From Planoprotostelium fungivorum (Eukaryota; Evosea; Variosea; Cavosteliida; Cavosteliaceae): a stretch of DNA of 64,000 bases. The number at the start of each line of letters is the position of its first letter. Positions within the stretch are counted from its first letter, which is position 1. The DNA lies in NCBI GenBank assembly GCA_003024175.1, contig MDYQ01000093.1, positions 62,001 to 126,000 on the forward strand. The letters are read 5' to 3'. The position numbers and the translations under genes are program-made. The notes beneath the pieces are model-generated. The model did not search any database and was not told the DNA's origin. It worked only from the letters and a program-made list of their open reading frames with translations. Of this stretch, positions 50,720 through 62,280 are shown piece after piece.

Positions 50720-53394
50720 CTACATGACCACGGCACTGGACGAGTGCAGGAGGCCTTTCATCTCCGTCCTCCTTTGGTGTATCGTGCGGGCCATCTCTTC
50801 GGCGTATTTCTCTATGCTATCCAATAGCAGTCGTCGATTGGCCAGCGTCAGTGTGTAATCCTCTAAACACCATCAGATGGGCTCAACCTATTTCTCACCT
50901 TTCAAGTCACCATCCACGTAGCATTGTCGTTTGGGTACAAATGTCCCCGCCAGTCTCTCTTCATCCTTCTCCGTCTCGATCCTGTGCATGATCTGTCTCG
51001 TCTCTTCAAACTTCTTCTCTTGTTCCACCTGTCTGGGTCACTCTCCTGTGACTATAAGATATCACCTCTCTCTGCAACAGGGCTTGCAATTTCAACTGTT
51101 GCTCTCTCTCCATATCTGCCTTCTTCGTATAGTCGATGGCTTTGCTCAACATCTGCTCCTGGTCCACGACACCAGCCAACATGCTCGACACCGTCTTCCT
51201 CTCTCTCGTGTTCCTCTTGTGCGCTCCCTGTGACAGAAACTTGGCCGCTTCTTCTTGTATGGAAGATCGTTTCGAATACTTCCTCTTCTCCTTCGTCTCT
51301 TGTTCCGTCTTCTGCTCTGTCTTCTCTCTCCTCGCTGGTCTTCCCGGTCCCCTCCTCGCTGGTCTTCCCGGTCCTCTCCTCGCTGGTCTCTCTTCCTGCT
51401 CTCTCTCTTCCTGCTCTCTCTCTTCCTGCTCTCTCTCACACTCTCTCCTCTTCCTATCCTCACCTCTCTCTCTTCCTTCTTCACTTGCGTCTTCTCCTCC
51501 ACTCGTCTCACAGTGCGCGGTCTACCCCTTCCTCTCTTCACGGGAACAACTGCAGGCTTCTCCTTCTGTTCTTCTTCACTGCTAGAAGAGGTGCTGCTGC
51601 CACTGCTGCTGCTCGAAGTGCCGGAGGAGCTATCTGTGTGAGAGAGTATGAAGAGGACAGGACACACCTAGAGCTATCCGAGGACGAGTCATCAGAGGAT
51701 GAATCGTCATCAGAAGAGGCAGAAGAGTGATCGGAGGGTAGGCGAGGGAGCTCCATCCACACGAATCTGCGATAATCTCCCTCACAGTCCCAATCATTCG
51801 GTTCATCCAGTGAATCTTCACTTGTGTACCCTCCATCCTCCGAGAGGTTCTCTCTCTGTCTCTCTTCACTCCTCCTCTTCTTTTCTCTCCTCACCTTTGG
51901 TTTACTGAACGGCTTATCACTGCTCAAAATCTTGTACGACTTCCTCTCTTCTTTCTTCTCTTCTACCTTCTTCTCTTCTACCTTCTTCTCTTCTACCTTC
52001 TTCTCTTCTACCTTCTTCTCTTCCTTCTTCTTCTCTTCCTTCTTCTCTTCCTTCTTCTTCTCTTCTGCCTTCTTCTCTTCTGCCTTCTTCTCTTCCACCT
52101 TCTTCTCTATCTGTTTCGTTGTTCGGTTCACTACATGTGATCCCTTCCTCTCTCGCGGCGTCTTCTGATGTGATGAACGAGGCTTACTGACAACAGATTA
52201 GCTCATACTTTCACCTCTCTTCTCACGTGTCTTCGATTGAACTAGTCTCTGAATCACTGCTACTGAATCTATATCATCGATCGATCAGATCACTGTGACG
52301 CACCTGCTTGATGTTGAACTACTGTCGCTCGAGCTATCACTTAAACTATCGCTGGAACTTTCGCTCTTCTTTTTCTTCTTATCCTTCGTCTTTCAGCTGT
52401 ATTTCTCAATCGATCATCTCACCCCTGATGCAGATGAACGTTTCGTGGGCTGTGTCTCCTTGCTTTCGTTTTTTCTCTTCCTCGGCTTCGGTAGTGTCTC
52501 TGTCTTCTTCTCTTCTCTCACTCCATTCTTCTTGTTCTTGCTTCCTTTCGGTCTGCCCACTTTCCTTTTCTCTTGTACTATCGTTTTCTTCTGATCTCTC
52601 GTCATCATTTTCACTCTCCCTCCTCTCACCTCTTCTCTTCCTTTCCCCTTCTCTCTCTGAATTGTCCCTTTCTCCATCTGCGTTGTCCCTTTCTCTATCG
52701 GTGTTGTCCCTTTCTCCCTCTGTGTTGTCACTTTATTCGTCGGCTTCTGAATCATCTTCTTCTCTACCACTTTGTGTGGAGAAGTCATCAATGGGGGTCT
52801 AGTGGTCTGTCTGGGTGAGTGGGTGGACACATAGAGATGAGCTCACAATAATTTTCGTCGGTGATGGTGTGTCCTTATCGTCTTTCGTGTGGTCGATTCC
52901 GCCTCTCACTTGTTCTTCTCTCTGCTCTTTCGTCTCGTTTGGTTCCGTCTTGATCATAACGATTGGAGTGTTCTTATCGTCAGATCCATTCGTAAAATCT
53001 CTCGCGAATCTCTTCTTTAGAGGAACAGAGATGGTAGGTGCGGATGTTCCATCCTGTCTTTGTTAACATGGTTGAAGCTTTTTGTAGATCTCACTGTGTC
53101 TTGCTTCTCCTCGTCTGACATGATACGCATCTTCTTTCGACGGCGGTCCATTATATTTGATCTCACCGCGGGAGTCTGATTGAACGAGTGATTAACGGCG
53201 GACACACGTGGTTACGCAGGGCTCACCTGTTGCTGCGGAGAAGAGGAGGGAGATGTGGTGGCTGAGGAGGCAATTGGTTTGATTGTAGATTCGTCCGATG
53301 AAGCATGCTGATCAGCAAACACTCTCTCGCTACAGTCTTCCCTTTGGTCTGACCGTTGAAAAGCTGTTAACATATACGAGTGGTTGGAATGCAC
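50720..53394 (-). CDS. AT-hook, low-complexity nuclear-type protein
   Basis: A multi-exon gene with extreme composition. The N-terminal part is Ser/Gln-rich ('SSATTSPSSSPQQQ'), followed by 'RRRKKMRIMSDEEKQDTVRS' and a Thr/Lys repeat ('EKGTTPIEKGTTQMEKGT'). A Lys/Glu array (KKVEE repeated at 51950-52110) comes next. Then 'DEPNDWDCEGDYRRFVWMEL', a Ser/Asp run, and an AT-hook 'PVKRGRGRPRTVRR'. The C-terminal coiled coil holds 'MLAGVVDQEQMLSKAIDYTK', 'RLAGTFVPKRQCYVDGDL' and 'YTLTLANRRLLLDSIEKYAE'. AT-hooks bind the minor groove of AT-rich DNA, so a chromatin role is likely; I do not recognise the family. The start could also be the in-frame ATG at 53373. Splicing in the repeat-rich part (51300-52300) is approximate. 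Confidence 0.6.
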
Positions 53395-53650
53395 ACTGTG
53401 ACAAGATCAGGCGTAAAACGACAAGAAGAAATAGAACGTTCTAATAGAGCGACAAAGGCAGACACAGGAGGAGATATGGGTGATCAGATGATGAGAACAG
53501 AGAACATACCGGACGACTCACCCTGACAATGTGTTCTAGAACTCTAAATGGTAATTCTGACACAAGATGAGGTCGTGGTGGTTGATTATTTCCTCGTTTT
53601 TTGTGGCGCGAACAATCCGACGAGGCAAGACTACAACGGCGCATATTTAT
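53395..53650. other. Intergenic
   Basis: Short spacer between the AT-hook gene start and the COPE stop, both minus strand. No gene seen. An AATAAATA polyadenylation-like signal overlaps the COPE stop at about 53645-53652 (read on the minus strand). Confidence 0.45.
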
Positions 53651-54737
53651 TTAGGCAAATTGCTTCTGTAAACGGTCGAACTGATCCTCGAGAGCGGCAC
53701 GAGATGTCAAGGTGGGGTGCTGGGGAGATATGCTGGCCAGTTGACTGATATCATCAGACCACATCACGTGTTTGGACTCACTTGAGCTGTCTTTGTATGA
53801 CTTCAGAGGACTTGTTCTGGTGAGAGTACGTGGTGATCAGATTCGAGATGGCGTCTGTGTCGCTGGGCTTCTTCTCAAGGGCCCGAAGGAAACACTGCTC
53901 AGCCTCTCCAAACTGTTGTTGCTGTAGAGCGGCCACACCTGTACATTCTGTTCACATCGAGAAGAGTGTGTGATCCTGATTACCTAATCCGTTGAGAAGA
54001 GTGGCAGAGGATCCGTATCTCTCTGATAAAGTAGTCAAGGTCTGCACGGCTTCTTCTACCTTCTCTCCTCCCTGTCTTGTATGAGGATGAAAAGACTTTT
54101 CTCTCATCACCTCTGCAATACCGACCCAAGCGCGGGTCAGTTGAGTGAGGGTGTGGTCGTCATCGGTCTGCTCCATTCTTCTCATCTCCTTGGACGCTAG
54201 ATCAAGTCTGTTGATTCTCAAGTAGATCTGAGCCAACAGAGCCAAACTAACGGTGGTGAGACAAGCAAATAGAACACACTCACCATTCGATGTTGCTGGA
54301 TTGGTGAACACATCGCAGAGCGTCTTGAAGGTTACCATGGGCAAAGAAGATGGTTGCAGCGATGAGTTGCTGTAGAGGGTCGTTGGCCCTAACACCGTCC
54401 TTCATCCATTCTTTCAGAGCATTGACGATTCCATCCTTTGCTTCTTCTCGGTACGAATACGTTGCGAGGAGTTTCACAATCTTTCAGAAATCAGTGGAAT
54501 ACTGCTGAGTCAGCATACCTGGAGAGCTGCCGGAGCGTTGTCTTTGATCTCTGATAATACAAGTTGGTAGTTTCCTTGAGCGATATAGCTGCGGTATACA
54601 TAGAAGTCTCTCAAGACAAGATCTCCCTCTCTCAGTTGCCCGGTGCCAAAGGAAACTCCTTCATTGATGGCTGCCTGATAGTTCCCGAGAACAAAGAAGT
54701 TAATCAATTCAAATAGATCGCTCGCTGCGTTGGACAT
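53651..54737 (-). CDS. COPE: Coatomer subunit epsilon (COPI)
   Basis: Around seven exons encode about 300 residues. The start 'MSNAASDLFELINFFVLGNY' with 'QAAINEGVSF' is the family N-terminus. TPR-like helices follow: 'LRDFYVYRSYIAQGNYQLVL', 'LLATYSYREEAKDGIVNALK', 'AATIFFAHGNLQDALRCVHQ', 'LALLAQIYLRINRLDLASKE', 'LTQLTRAWVGIAE', 'ERYGSSATLLNGLGVAALQQ' and 'FGEAEQCFLRALEKKPSDTD'. The C-terminus is 'AALEDQFDRLQKQFA'. Epsilon-COP stabilises alpha-COP in the coat of Golgi-to-ER vesicles. Stop TAA 53651-53653. Upstream, 88 bases separate it from the divergent TMEM138 gene. Confidence 0.93.
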
Positions 54738-54825
54738 GATGAAGAGTCAGCAGATGACCGCACGAATTTCATTGTAGATGGCCAGGATATAATTCGCTCA
54801 GGTTATTTTTGGTGATGTGGCCTCC
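54738..54825. promoter_or_regulatory. Very short bidirectional upstream region (COPE / TMEM138)
   Basis: Only 88 bases lie between divergent start codons of a vesicle-coat gene and a ciliary gene. An AT-rich GGTTATTTTTGG patch is present. Its promoter role is inferred from position. Confidence 0.4.
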
Positions 54826-55445
54826 ATGAACAGCTTCACACTCTCTGCTGGACTAATCTATGGAGTACTCGTCGTGGACGTAATTTTGAACAATATTTTA
54901 GAACCACCAACAAATTCTAATCTTGGACCGCTCTTGGTATTATTCGCGTGAGCCAACTTCAATCAATTACCACCGCTGAATCCCTTCATGCAGATGTCAA
55001 TTCTTTGCAGTGGTAGTCAACATCTTTTTATTCTTCGCATTGTTCTCGAAGACTTGGTTCTTCCAAGCTGGCCTGTTTGGGGAGTTCCTTAAGACATTCA
55101 AATGGCTATTAATGGCTTTTGGGATGCATCTCGTCCTCCTGTCCATGACCAGAGGCTATAGAGTGGTGAAGATCTTTTTTCTTCGCATAATCTTGTCATT
55201 GAATGATCAATAGTATTACGCGGTCAACTCTGCCTTCCAAACAGACGTATGGTATGCACCTGGATTTTTCATCGTTTATGTGACACAGCGTTTGGGTGAG
55301 TTAATGTGGATTCATCGTGTTCACACTTACAGCGAGCGTTGGCTATTATGTACTTCTCATCTGGACGTTGAGAAGTCTTTGTCATCCGTCGATGTACCTT
55401 CAGGATTCGAACTACTACAAGATTCAATCCAATACTTGGCGATAA
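54826..55445 (+). CDS. TMEM138: TMEM138 homologue (ciliary membrane protein)
   Basis: Four exons, about 165 residues, four hydrophobic segments as in the family: 'GLIYGVLVVDVILNNILEPP', 'FFAVVVNIFLFFALFSKTWF', 'FKWLLMAFGMHLVLLSMTRG' and 'FFIVYVTQRLASVGYYVLLI'. The conserved core 'TWFFQAGLFGEFLKTFK' matches human TFVFQAGLVNLLFHKFK. The C-terminal 'HPSMYLQDSNYYKI' matches the ending DPHFYQDSLWL region. In animals TMEM138 works with transition-zone proteins at the cilium base (Joubert syndrome gene). A 45-base intron after '...LLVLFA' and others of about 38-48 bases restore frame. The stop is 26 bases from the convergent PPP1R42 stop. Confidence 0.88.
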
Positions 55446-55470
55446 ATCTTATACGATGTTTATCGTGTGA

Positions 55471-56456
55471 TTAGAAGAGGTCATCCTGCGGAAGCTCAGA
55501 CTTCTCTTGACGCGATGATTTCTTCAGCGCCAGCTTTTGTAAAAATTGCCGTTCATTGGACGGTACCTCCTTTCCATCTAAGTCGCCTGATTGCTGGTTA
55601 ATCACTGATGTATAATAGATTCTACCTAACGATCGTGCTGCAGTGACGATTCGCTTCCTGTATTGGATATCTTTACACACTAGATTCTCTTTCAAATCTA
55701 GAGACGTTATTGAAGTTTGAGAGAGGAATTCCTCCAGAGGCTGATGGTATCAGACATTTGATGCTGACAAGATCTTATGACTCTCACCTCAAATGACTCG
55801 AATTGACAAGCCGTGAGATGCATTACCTTGAGTCTATGAAGCTTGACCAGGGGTGTGAGGTCAGGTGATTGATTTCTGGATATATCCAGAGTTGTGAGAG
55901 TGTTCTACCGTCGAATTGGATCTTCTGTATATCGAACGAACATACCTGTATTCCGCTGATGGATTCTGGCTCGAAAGTCAACTGCGTGCCTTGATTCGAT
56001 ACATTCAATTCTACAAGGTGCTCCATGTATCTCAAATCCTCTACCATACTGATTTGGTTTCCGCTTCATGAGGTTCGATCAACCACATCTCATTCGACCG
56101 GACTTGCCTGAGATATAGTTTCGTAAGCTGCTTCAACAGCCCCAGTCCCTTCATTGAGGTGATACGATTGTTTTGGAGATACAGCGCGGTTAGGTGGCTG
56201 CCGAGAGACCCCAGATTCTCTATCACTGTTATCTTATTATCGTAGAGATACAGCGTCTCCAGCTTGTGGCATTGTTCTAATCGTTCCTGATAGTCTTTTA
56301 AAATACCGATCAGCTGAATGAGTCACACACAATCTTGGTTATCCCCTTGTCATTCAGTGATAGATGGGTGATTCTCTGTATGAACTGTGGTGCAGGTTCA
56401 GATTTAGACTTAACTTGCTTACTGGAGGCTATTAGCAAGTCCTCTGTTATCTTCAT
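55471..56456 (-). CDS. PPP1R42: Leucine-rich-repeat protein, PPP1R42/LRRC67-like
   Basis: The start 'MKITEDLLIASSKQ' with 'RITHLSLNDKGIT' parallels the human start (LTLDLIARNSN ... KKITHINFSDKNI). SDS22-type LRRs follow: 'CHKLETLYLYDNKITVIENL', 'HLTALYLQNNRITSMKGLGL', 'LKQLTKLYLR', 'MEHLVELNVSNQGTQLTFEP', 'LTTLDISRN' and 'SITSLDLKENLVCKDIQYRK'. The cap 'RIVTAARSLGRIYY' and 'EVPSNERQFLQKLALKKSSR' matches NIERQFLMNWK of PPP1R42. The 'N..LTFEPES.' insert in one repeat is diagnostic. In vertebrates the protein binds PP1 and gamma-tubulin near centrosomes and flagella. Introns are short. Confidence 0.83.
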
Positions 56457-56561
56457 ATTGAAAGCCGAAAATGCCACGGTTTTAGGTCAGGAAGACGTGT
56501 TGTAGATGCATGCACGATTGCTAACATGCACTTTTTTGCGCATGGATTGAGTGATTGAAAC

Positions 56562-58687
56562 ATGGAGGAGCATTTCGAAACGCTAATGGCGGGCTCCGTC
56601 CCAGAGAATTTATTTATGATCATGGACAGCAAATTCGATCAAAGACCAAATGAGAGCGGGGAGGTATATGAGGAAGATGTGGAGACATACCGAACGAATG
56701 ATGGAAGGAGAGATAATGAAACATATCACCACGACGATGTTCACCATGTCCACCACGATGTTCCCCAATCTGAGGACGATGAACACCATTCCCTTCAACA
56801 CGAGGTGTGTCTATATTTCTCATAATTCCAAAACAGCTAAGCGCTATAGATGGAGACATCCGTAGGAGGAATGAAACGTGTGATGGATGACATGTCTATG
56901 TCCGCCGATCTTGGCATTATATCCAGTCCTGCCTCACCGCATAAGAGAATGAAACTCGTGGAAGATAGAGAGAGATCTCTACTCATTCGGATACGAACTC
57001 TGGAACATGAGGTGGGATCGGTGAGAAAGAGAAGGGGAGTGAGAGAACAAAGGTACATAAATGGAAAGAAATGTATGAAGAAGAGAGAGCCCGCAGATTG
57101 GAGGAGCAAGCCCACAATGCCTATCCTCCTATGGTCTCCGAATCGGTCCATCTACCCTCCACGACATCCGTGTTTGATCCACCGACTATCGATGTAACGG
57201 AAGAAGACGACGAACATAGTCGAGATCACGAGCAAGTGTGAGTGAGACCCATGTGGGCTCTTCTAACGGATGAAGATTTTCGGCTGACGTAGAAGATGGC
57301 CATCATCAGATCATATCCGATGTCGATGTGGTGACGGAAGAGGTGAGGAATATGGGGAGCGAAAGTGACGAGGGAAGGTGGAGGAACACGATGAGAACCT
57401 ACTGTCTGAAGACACGAACGAGGGAGAGGATTCACTGCACCACCACGTGCCTGAGGTGAGAAAACGAGAGGGAGAGAAGGAGACGATGAACAGGTACACC
57501 ATGTCTTACCCTCTGCCACCCCCACACGACGGAGACGGAAAGACATGACCCTCGCCGCTCCCATCGAGGAGCTGTCAGAGGAAGAAGAGATGGACGACTG
57601 TGATGTAGACATGACCACCATAGACAACAATTCGGAAGAGAACTGGATGAAAATCTACTCCGAACTGGAGGCCCTCTACGCTCGGAAGAGGCGTTTACCC
57701 CGCCTGGACTACTATCACCACCCTCACTTGTATCTGTGGATCAACAAACAGGTGAAGGAGAGTCAACAACTCGACTCACACGCAAAGGTGGAGCGGAGGG
57801 AGAGGGGAGAGCTAGAGGAGAGGTTCGCCCAGATGCTGACCAATCTGGGCTTCGACTGGAGGAAGAGGAGGACCCTGATCTCCTGGGAGGAGCACTACAA
57901 GAAGCTGACCAAGGTGAGAGGGAGGACATCTCAGCGCTGAGACGGGCAGGTGAAAGAGGAGACGGGGGGGTTCTCGTTGAGTAACACCAAGTACCATAAG
58001 AATCAGACGTTCTTCTACTGGATCAGAAACCAAAAGAGAGAGCTGAAGAGGGGTGTGGTGCCTGTGGACCGATTGGAGAAGTTGCGAGAGATTGGATTCG
58101 TGGACTGGGTGATGAGTAAGCTACCCTCTGCCACGGAAGAGGAGCTGGTGAGATCCGAGGAGGAGGTCAAGCTGACACCCTGGGAGGGTCTGACGGTTCC
58201 CACGGAGAACAACCACACGGATAACGATCCCCTCCGAATGACCGTCGACCTCGATTCTCTTGCCCCCGATCTCGTCGAGGCCTCCATGATGCCACAGATT
58301 CCAGCGAGGAAGTTTACGAAACAAGAACTAGACAAGACGCCATGGAGGTGGAGACTGATCTGCTTCTTCACTGAGCGAGACAGGTATTGGATACCGAAAT
58401 TGGAAGAGTACAAGGCAAAGTTTGGACACTTGAATCCTCCTTTTACGAACGGAGAGCACCACGATCTGGCGTGCTGGGTGTATTATCTTCGGGCAGCGCG
58501 AAAGAAGAATAAGCCAATGCCCGAGCATCTGATCCATCAGCTCGATTCGATGGGATTCGATTGGCAACTTCAAGAGACGGCACAAGCGACAACGAAGAAG
58601 ACGAAGAAGACGAAAACATCAAAGACAAAGAAGGAACCGCAGAACACATCATCAACCACTGTCATGGCAGCCTCCGGTCCCACATAA
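56562..58687 (+). CDS. Helicase-associated (HA) domain repeat protein, no helicase
   Basis: A start ATG at 56562 opens an acidic, His-rich N-terminal region ('DDVHHVHHDVPQSEDDEHHS'), then a coiled segment ('RSLLIRIRTLEHEVGSVRK'). The second half contains three HA units, each ending in GF.W: 'WMKIYSELEALYARKRRLPR' ... 'LTNLGFDWRKRR'; 'NQTFFYWIRNQKRELKRGVV' ... 'REIGFVDW'; 'PKLEEYKAKFGHLNPPF' ... 'HQLDSMGFDWQLQE'. The C-terminus is Lys/Thr-rich. HA domains are small helical DNA-binding modules often found alone in protists and algae, sometimes beside helicases. No helicase motif is present, so DNA binding is the only inference. Stop TAA... at 58687; convergent with ATG3 at 74 bases. Confidence 0.78.
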
Positions 58688-58760
58688 ATAGTATATTCGA
58701 TTCTCTGTACTCCTTTATCTCTTACAACTCCATTTGGAATGTGTGGTCATACTGTCCATG

Positions 58761-59843
58761 TCAGCTCTTCCGCAGGAGTGGACTCACCTCGATGGTGGGT
58801 ATGGCAGCGTGAAGAAACTTTAAGAAGAGGAAGAGATACTGGTCCACTCGAGGTGTCTTTCCGCTGTCGACCATTCTGCCGATGATCTTCTTCATGACGA
58901 GAGCGTGCTTGCAGGGGTGAATGTATGCCTGAGGGATGCCCGTGTGAGGGTGAGAGGCGATGGTCACCGTCTTGTTGACGTGCTCCTGAGAGATATCCTC
59001 CAGCACTTGCTCTGGTGTCAACGCCTTTCCGTTCTCATCGTAACCAAACAGCCACAGACGAGGAGTCTGGTGGTACTGATCATAACATATGCTCAGATCG
59101 TACGTCCTCGTCCGTACGATGTTCGTGTTCCTCAGCGTCCCCTGTACAATGAGAAACTCAACGTCATGTCTGCCTCACCTCATCCTCGTTCTCTGCATCT
59201 CCCACGGTGAGAGAGTCTAAATCGATCTCAGGTATGTTGTCGTCGTCGCTGTTTGTGTCCCTCTTCTCGTTCGTCGTGGGGATCTCTGGAATGTCTTCTG
59301 CCTCTTCGCTGAGAGCACTCTCTGTTCTCTCTCACTCGTCGGTTCACACAGACTCTCACTCACCGTTGATGTGAGTGGCTATCCATTCACCATCCTCGAT
59401 CTCTCTGTTCTCTGATAAGGCCGAGCGAGATTCCAAAGCGCTTATTCTCATGCTCGATGGAACTGGATGTTTCTTCAATTTCAGACCGAGAAATGTGACT
59501 GTCACCATTCTTTATGACTATGTAATGTTTGTCCTTCGGAAGTCCTTTCTGCAGCATTTTGGGGTTTCCTGGCTGCCTGCATACATCTGTTACTTCCGGT
59601 TCCACATTATGTTTCGCGAAAGACAGAATTCAACCCACCAAGTCCATGAGGGCGTCTTTAAAACTAAAAGATCTCCAGCGGCAACAAACTGGTGATAAGT
59701 GAGCGAACGTGAAGTGGAAACCCGTGTACCTCCTCGGGAGTGAGTACACCCTCCTCGAGAAACTTGGAGGTGGAAAGAGGGTTTGTCATCATGTTGGAGA
59801 GATCAGTCATCTTCTCATAGAAGAGAGTTTTTAACCCAGCCAT
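58761..59843 (-). CDS. ATG3: Autophagy E2-like enzyme ATG3
   Basis: The start is '[20 protein letters not shown]', then '[19 protein letters not shown]', '[12 protein letters not shown]' and the acidic flexible region '...[19 protein letters not shown]'. The E2 core shows 'YDQY'-type text ('[20 protein letters not shown]'), '[20 protein letters not shown]', '[11 protein letters not shown]' and the active-site block '[16 protein letters not shown]' (catalytic Cys in HPC). The end is '[20 protein letters not shown]'. ATG3 transfers ATG8 to phosphatidylethanolamine in autophagosome formation. The family usually ends with a few more residues after PTIE; here the frame gives 'VSPLLRKS', but a donor GTGAG at that point could mean one more small exon between 58688 and 58760. 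Confidence 0.9.
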
Positions 59844-59910
59844 GTTCGTGTGTGATGACTGACCGATGAGAAATTTGAAAATGACCAAAATAAAAGACGA
59901 AACGATTTAT

Positions 59911-62189
59911 TTATATGAAGTCTTGTTGTGGAGTGAACAACTTCCTCTTCTTCTGCGGCTGGCGTCTTCCCTCGCACCTGCCACAGACATATCCACCTAC
60001 CCTCGTCACTCTCCTTCTCTTTCACCCTCACCCTCTCTCTCTGCACTCCCAGGGCTGGTGCATATGACGTGACAGAAGGTACCACACTCCCTGCACTTGA
60101 GCTTCCTGCCTTCTTCATCTCCTCCTCTCCCTTCAGACTCACCTTCCCTCCGATGCTGGTCCATCGCACACGTAGCACCTCTCGTTCAACTTCCTGTCGT
60201 TCCTCTCGATTCCTCGCTCGAGCACGGCGATCTTCTCCTCTATGTCCGTCCTCTGCTCCCTCTCAGACGTACCCCTCTATCCTGTCACCTCATCCACTCT
60301 CTCCCTTCCCCCTTCCTTCCTCTTCTCTCTCTTGCCTCTCTTCTTACTCTCTCCTGATTCCTCCCTCTTGTTCTCTCCCTTCTCTTCTATCTCGGTGTGG
60401 CTTCCCATCGTCCTCTTCATCTGTCCCCTCAACTTGCTATTCTCAGCTTCCAGTATCTTGATTCTTTGTTCGAGAGCCACGTCTTTCGTGTTGTGTGAGT
60501 GCATACGAGACCAAGAGTCCCACCATTAGACGACGGTAGAATGGATGGATCGGGAGGGGCTTGATCTCTCTGGTGAATGCGATGGGTGAACTCTCTCAGG
60601 TCCTCGCGGTAAAGTTTCAATTCGCCCTGAACGATCAAGTTCTCGTTCTCTTGGACTCTCAGTGCTCTTTCATGATCCTCCGCTCTGAAAGGAATGAATG
60701 GACACATCGATTGCTTCTTCACCTCTTCCTCTGCTCGTTCAAGCTATTCCGTAGAGACAGGCTTGCCTCTTCCTGTTGATTCCTCTCTTCTTCAGCTCGA
60801 CACAGTCTGCGATTCAAAGAATCGACTTCCATCTCCCTCTTCTTTCTCTCCACTGAAAGTTCCCTCTCAGACTGGGCTAACCTCTCTTCTAGCTGTTGGA
60901 TTACAGCACGGTTGCACTCGTTCATCTGACACAAGATGGATCATATGTCGATGCAGATCGATGTGTTCTTCACCTCAGTCAAGGCATCTTCCTTTCCCTT
61001 CAACTTCGAAGCCATCTCCAGAAGCTGATTACTCCTTACCTCTTCTCCCTGAATCATGTCGTTCATCCTCTCAACAGTCTTCTCATTCAACTCTGTAAGT
61101 GACTACACAATGGTCAGGTGCACTTGTATGAAGATCTTGACCATTTTTTCTCTGTGAGACTCGGCTAATTGAAGGAAGGCACTCTCTCTTTCTCGAAGGA
61201 GGTAAATACGTTAAGATCACCTAACGGATCAGGTGAGGAAAGGATATAGATTCCATCTCTACGTGAAGGCGCTCCTCCTTCTGCTGTATGGCAGTGATTC
61301 TTGCCTCTAGTTCCAATTGTTTGGTTCTTGCAACTAGCGCTGCTTCAGAGGATTCCTTGCTCGCAGTCTGAAATTGGGCAGCCTTCTCTGTCGGTATTTC
61401 AGCGAGAAACTACGTGTCGTCTCACCCCTGAGATTCTCATTCTCTACAATAATGCGGTTGATCTCATTCTGTGTATGTACGGCTACTTGTATTAACATAT
61501 TTTTGACTAACTCAAGCACCCACCTGACTCTTCATGATTCCTCAACAATCCGGATAACAGCTCAATCTGAGCTCGAAGTTGGTTTCGCTCATTGGAACAT
61601 TGGCGAATATCATCTTCCAGACGTTGGATAATTCTCCTCGATGTTGCTTGTTCAGTTTCCTTATCTCTCAATCTCAGTTCTGCTTCGTGCAGTTTGAACT
61701 GTAATTCTCAGCCTTAATACGGCTAAATTGCAATGGTTCACCCTGGATTCCTCTGTTACTCTTCTGTTTGTGTCAAGTTTTGTCTTCAAACTCTCGTTCT
61801 CTCGACTCAGTCTCTCATTTTCTTGTTTCGATTGAATCTTCAACTCATTCAACTGAGAGAGTTAGAATTGAACTCATGATATGAAGACAACCTCTGTGTC
61901 CGTAGAATCTCTTCCACACTTCATGTCGTTGTCTGATGGCTCATGTTCCAGATTTCTTTGATTCAACAATTCAGCAATGTAATTTCGATGCTTCGAATCA
62001 CAATCCTATCCATGTCAACTCATCGAGAGACGGAGGATATAATCTCACTCTAACTGCTTGTAGGTCTTCAAAGATCTCTCTGCAACAGCTTCTTAATCTT
62101 GCATAAATCATGCAGCGCTCTTCATATCCCTTGCACTTCTCATTGTAATCCTTGTCCATCGTGATGTGTTCCGTCTGAAATGACATCAT
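59911..62189 (-). CDS. Coiled-coil protein with C-terminal PHD-type finger
   Basis: The start 'MMSFQTEHITMDKDYNEKC' is followed by a long series of short exons coding heptad-like helices ('QSKQENERLSRENESLKTKL', 'IRQCSNERNQLRAQIELLSG'-type text, 'VIQQLEERLAQSERELSVER', 'KTTLEAENSKLRGQMKRTMG'-type text). The C-terminal zinc finger reads 'ERCYVCDGPASEG', 'KLKCRECGTFCHVICTS', 'GYVCGRCEG', a CxxC...CxxC...HxxC...CxxC order as in PHD fingers. A basic tail follows ('QPQKKRKLFTPQQDFI'). PHD fingers commonly read histone tails, so a chromatin-linked coiled-coil protein is likely. No named family recognised. Exon joins are approximate. Confidence 0.68.
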
Positions 62190-62280
62190 ATAAAAAGAGG
62201 GTATTATGTTTTTTAATAGCGGATTTCGAAAGATATACAGTCTACAAATTAATTTTACTCTGTTTTTATTTTATCAAGAC

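Noticed and set aside
50924-52600. Several long + strand open frames rich in Ser, Phe and Leu
   Set aside because: Antisense shadows of the Lys/Glu repeats of the AT-hook gene.
59375-59695. 106-codon + strand open frame
   Set aside because: Antisense to ATG3 exons.
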